This document shows positions 5,479-6,886 of a stretch of 6,886 nt of DNA, in pieces. The notes beneath the pieces were generated by a model. That model was not told the origin of the DNA. It saw only the letters and a list, made by a program, of their open reading frames with translations, and did not search any database. How positions within the stretch are numbered: position 1 is the stretch's first letter; the number at the start of each line of letters is the position of its first letter. Origin of the DNA: an uncultured Ruminococcus sp. (GTDB lineage Bacteria; Bacillota; Clostridia; Oscillospirales; CAG-272); assembly GCA_902782785.1 (NCBI GenBank), contig CACZOH010000044.1, forward strand, positions 1 through 6,886, in the 5' to 3' direction. Position numbers and translations under genes: made by a program.

Positions 5479-6786
5479 TCATTCTCCTTTATTTATAACG
5501 GATAGTGTTTCGTTCAGTATTATCTGATCCGCGTTGTTGACGAGAGGGTGCGCGCTGCTGTATAAAAAGCAGCCTATCTCGTATCCGCCGCGGACTATCT
5601 GATCCTCGGTCGGCAGGTATGCGTTGTAGCCGTTGGTGTTTGAGAGACAAAGCGTATAGCGGTACGGCGAATACGCGCGCAGACGCATGGAGGTCTCCGC
5701 AAATATCTCAAACGGATACGGTACGAATATAACGTCGCCGATACAAATCGACGTCTGATCGAAAACGAAGTTTTCGCCGCACTGCGGACGCCCCGCTTCG
5801 TACTCGTCCATCGCGGCTCTGTAATACGCGTATTCAAGACGCTCCAGATTTATAAGCGCGTCGGGATCTTTGTATGAGCCGAGCTTTGTCGTAAGCTCTT
5901 CTTTCGGGGGAAGCGGCTTGCGCGGTATCTTTATCTCACCCTCAAAGACCCGGAGCGACCCCTCCTTGTAAGGTCCCAGGGCTTCCCACGCGCGGAACGC
6001 GTCCTGCGCCGCGACGCCTCCGAGCTCCTCGACAAACCGTATATCGCCGACGGTAAGACCGTTCGTCAGTCTCGGTCCGACGTCGCCCTGAGAGCCGTTC
6101 CAGTACGCGGTAAGAGTCCCCGTCTGCGCTTCAAGCCGGTCGGTCATAATGCCTGACCAGTCGCGCGTTATCTCGTGATTTCTGCCCGCGGCGGTGCCGT
6201 GACAGCCGTAGTGGAGCATATTTATTATTCCCTTTTTCGTGTCGGCGTTCCTTACCGATACGCACGTCATATAAGGGTCGAGACATCCCCAGGGATTCTG
6301 TCCGAGAACCACCGTCCCGTCGCGAAGCTGCTGACGTCTGTTTATACCGACCTTTGATTTTACGACGCCGACGGCTGTCTCGGCGGGTTGAAGATCCGCC
6401 AGCGCGTCCCTGCACGATGCGAGCATCGCGGGATATAGGATGCCGTCCGCGTACGGGCGGTCTATATCGCCCCAGCCTTCAAGTCCCGACACGTTCGGCG
6501 CGGAATGCGTGTGAGTGGAAGCGACGATGATCCGCCCGACGGGCAAACCGAGCTCCGCGCTTATCTTTTTTCTCATTTCGTCGCAAAGCGCGGTGCCGAA
6601 ATCGCCTACCGTAACTGTCAGAAGCAGCGCGGTCTCGTCACCCTGACGAAACGCCGCGGCTGTCACGTAAAGCGGATCGTGGACACAGCGGCTGTCCGTA
6701 TCCGGAGTATATCCGTAAAGCAGCGTTCCCACCGGCGGCGTTATATCCCGGCGCGAAGCGCCCGCCGTAAATCTTTTATCCGACAT
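5479..6786 (-). CDS. Neutral/alkaline ceramidase-like hydrolase, N-terminal domain only
   Basis: This 435-residue protein resembles the N-terminal catalytic domain of neutral ceramidases. It shows the opening AGASRRDITPPVGTLLYGY (8-26), STHTHSAPN (90-98) with likely zinc ligand H92 or H94, LHYGCHGT (191-198) with H196 as the second His, YPFEIF (357-362) with E360 in the position of the metal-binding Glu, and NGYNAYLPT (385-393) with Tyr candidates 387 and 390. The nucleophile motif GDVSP of bacterial ceramidase reads GDVGP (234-238), so Ser is replaced by Gly. There is no signal peptide, and the C-terminal region of true ceramidases (usually over 600 residues) is absent. It is best seen as a cytoplasmic metallohydrolase of unknown substrate. 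The start at 6786 follows AAAGGAG; the in-frame ATG at 6837 lies upstream of the -10 box and is excluded. Confidence 0.88.
   Translation of the reverse strand: MSDKRFTAGASRRDITPPVGTLLYGYTPDTDSRCVHDPLYVTAAAFRQGDETALLLTVTVGDFGTALCDEMRKKISAELGLPVGRIIVASTHTHSAPNVSGLEGWGDIDRPYADGILYPAMLASCRDALADLQPAETAVGVVKSKVGINRRQQLRDGTVVLGQNPWGCLDPYMTCVSVRNADTKKGIINMLHYGCHGTAAGRNHEITRDWSGIMTDRLEAQTGTLTAYWNGSQGDVGPRLTNGLTVGDIRFVEELGGVAAQDAFRAWEALGPYKEGSLRVFEGEIKIPRKPLPPKEELTTKLGSYKDPDALINLERLEYAYYRAAMDEYEAGRPQCGENFVFDQTSICIGDVIFVPYPFEIFAETSMRLRAYSPYRYTLCLSNTNGYNAYLPTEDQIVRGGYEIGCFLYSSAHPLVNNADQIILNETLSVINKGE
5484..5490 (-). promoter_or_regulatory. Aminotransferase ribosome binding site inside the hydrolase gene
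   Basis: AAAGGAG on the minus strand forms part of the final Lys-Gly-Glu codons of the hydrolase, followed by its TGA (5481-5479), one base, and the ATG at 5477. This arrangement suggests that ribosomes finishing the first gene start the second, giving matched amounts of the two proteins. Confidence 0.85.
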
Positions 6787-6793
6787 AAATGCT

Positions 6794-6800
6794 CTCCTTT
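6794..6800 (-). promoter_or_regulatory. Ribosome binding site fixing the hydrolase start at 6786
   Basis: AAAGGAG on the minus strand lies seven bases before the ATG at 6786. It sits downstream of the promoter, unlike the ATG at 6837, and supports a protein beginning MSDKRFTAG. Confidence 0.85.
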
Positions 6801-6822
6801 CGGCGTGTTTGTTTTCAGCTTC

Positions 6823-6831
6823 ATTATACCA
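6823..6831 (-). promoter_or_regulatory. Extended -10 promoter for the hydrolase-aminotransferase operon
   Basis: On the minus strand TGGTATAAT (6831 down to 6823) is a consensus -10 hexamer with the TG extension. No good -35 hexamer lies at the usual spacing (ATATAA at 17 bases, TATATA at 18), so recognition would depend on the extended -10 or on an activator. Transcription should begin near 6816, leaving a leader of about 30 bases. ATAAC (6831-6835) and GTTAT (6845-6849) form a short inverted repeat in the -35 to -10 spacer and could be a regulator site, though this is weak. Confidence 0.65.
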
Positions 6832-6886
6832 TAACAAAATCGCCGTTATATAATCTTTGTTGTAAATTATTTGTATATTTACGTAT

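Noticed and set aside
4344..5498. Open plus-strand frame of 384 codons opposite the aminotransferase
   Set aside because: It is antisense to a gene with clear PLP-enzyme motifs and its own ribosome binding site. Its translation is low-complexity and Arg-rich with no recognisable domain, as expected of a shadow frame in GC-rich coding DNA.
6787..6837. Upstream extension of the hydrolase frame to the ATG at 6837
   Set aside because: The -10 box (6828-6823) lies downstream of that ATG, so it would not be in the transcript. A strong ribosome binding site supports 6786.
1..6886. CRISPR array, tRNA, rRNA, insertion sequence or prophage elements
   Set aside because: No regularly spaced repeats, transposase or integrase motifs, terminal repeats or rRNA-like stretches were seen on either strand.

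Overview
The window looks like chromosomal DNA from a Bacillota (Clostridia-like) bacterium, probably an uncultured, gut-type lineage. The evidence is strong AAAGGAG-type ribosome binding sites before most genes, extended -10 promoters of the sigma-A type, a UvrX/YqjW-like Y-family polymerase together with a YolD-like protein (a pairing typical of Bacillota), and moderately GC-rich DNA that often uses ATA for Ile and AGA/AGG for Arg. The assignment is inferred from content; no marker gene is present.

The window holds two convergent transcription units. The plus-strand unit starts at a well-formed promoter (139-167) and runs through five closely spaced genes: a Y-family translesion DNA polymerase (236-1747), a DUF218 (YdcF/SanA/ElyC-like) lipoprotein (1766-2626), an unrecognised 132-residue protein (2640-3038), a YolD-like protein (3083-3520) and a cytoplasmic SIMPL-domain (DUF541) protein (3551-4207). 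Gaps are 13 to 44 bases and I see no internal promoter or terminator, so an operon is likely. The polymerase and YolD-like protein form the recognisable functional core (damage-tolerance synthesis). The three other genes give no obvious mechanistic link. No Gram-positive LexA box is visible upstream; a TTTGATA/TATCAAA dyad overlaps the -35 instead.

The minus-strand unit starts at an extended -10 promoter near 6823-6831 and holds a neutral/alkaline ceramidase-like hydrolase (6786-5479) and a DegT/DnrJ/EryC1/StrS-family PLP aminotransferase (5477-4305). They are separated by one base, and the second gene's ribosome binding site lies inside the last codons of the first. The hydrolase has no signal peptide, lacks the C-terminal region of true neutral ceramidases and has Gly where the catalytic Ser of bacterial ceramidase lies, so it is probably not a sphingolipid enzyme. 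With an amino-sugar/aminocyclitol-type transaminase beside it, a small-molecule pathway is the more natural guess. The two units meet at a near-symmetrical bidirectional terminator (4247-4292).

The first 235 bases hold the promoter region and, upstream of it, an unusual stem-loop (44-117) in which 19 consecutive 3'-side bases can pair with three 5' segments. This may overlap the end of an upstream gene cut off by the window edge.
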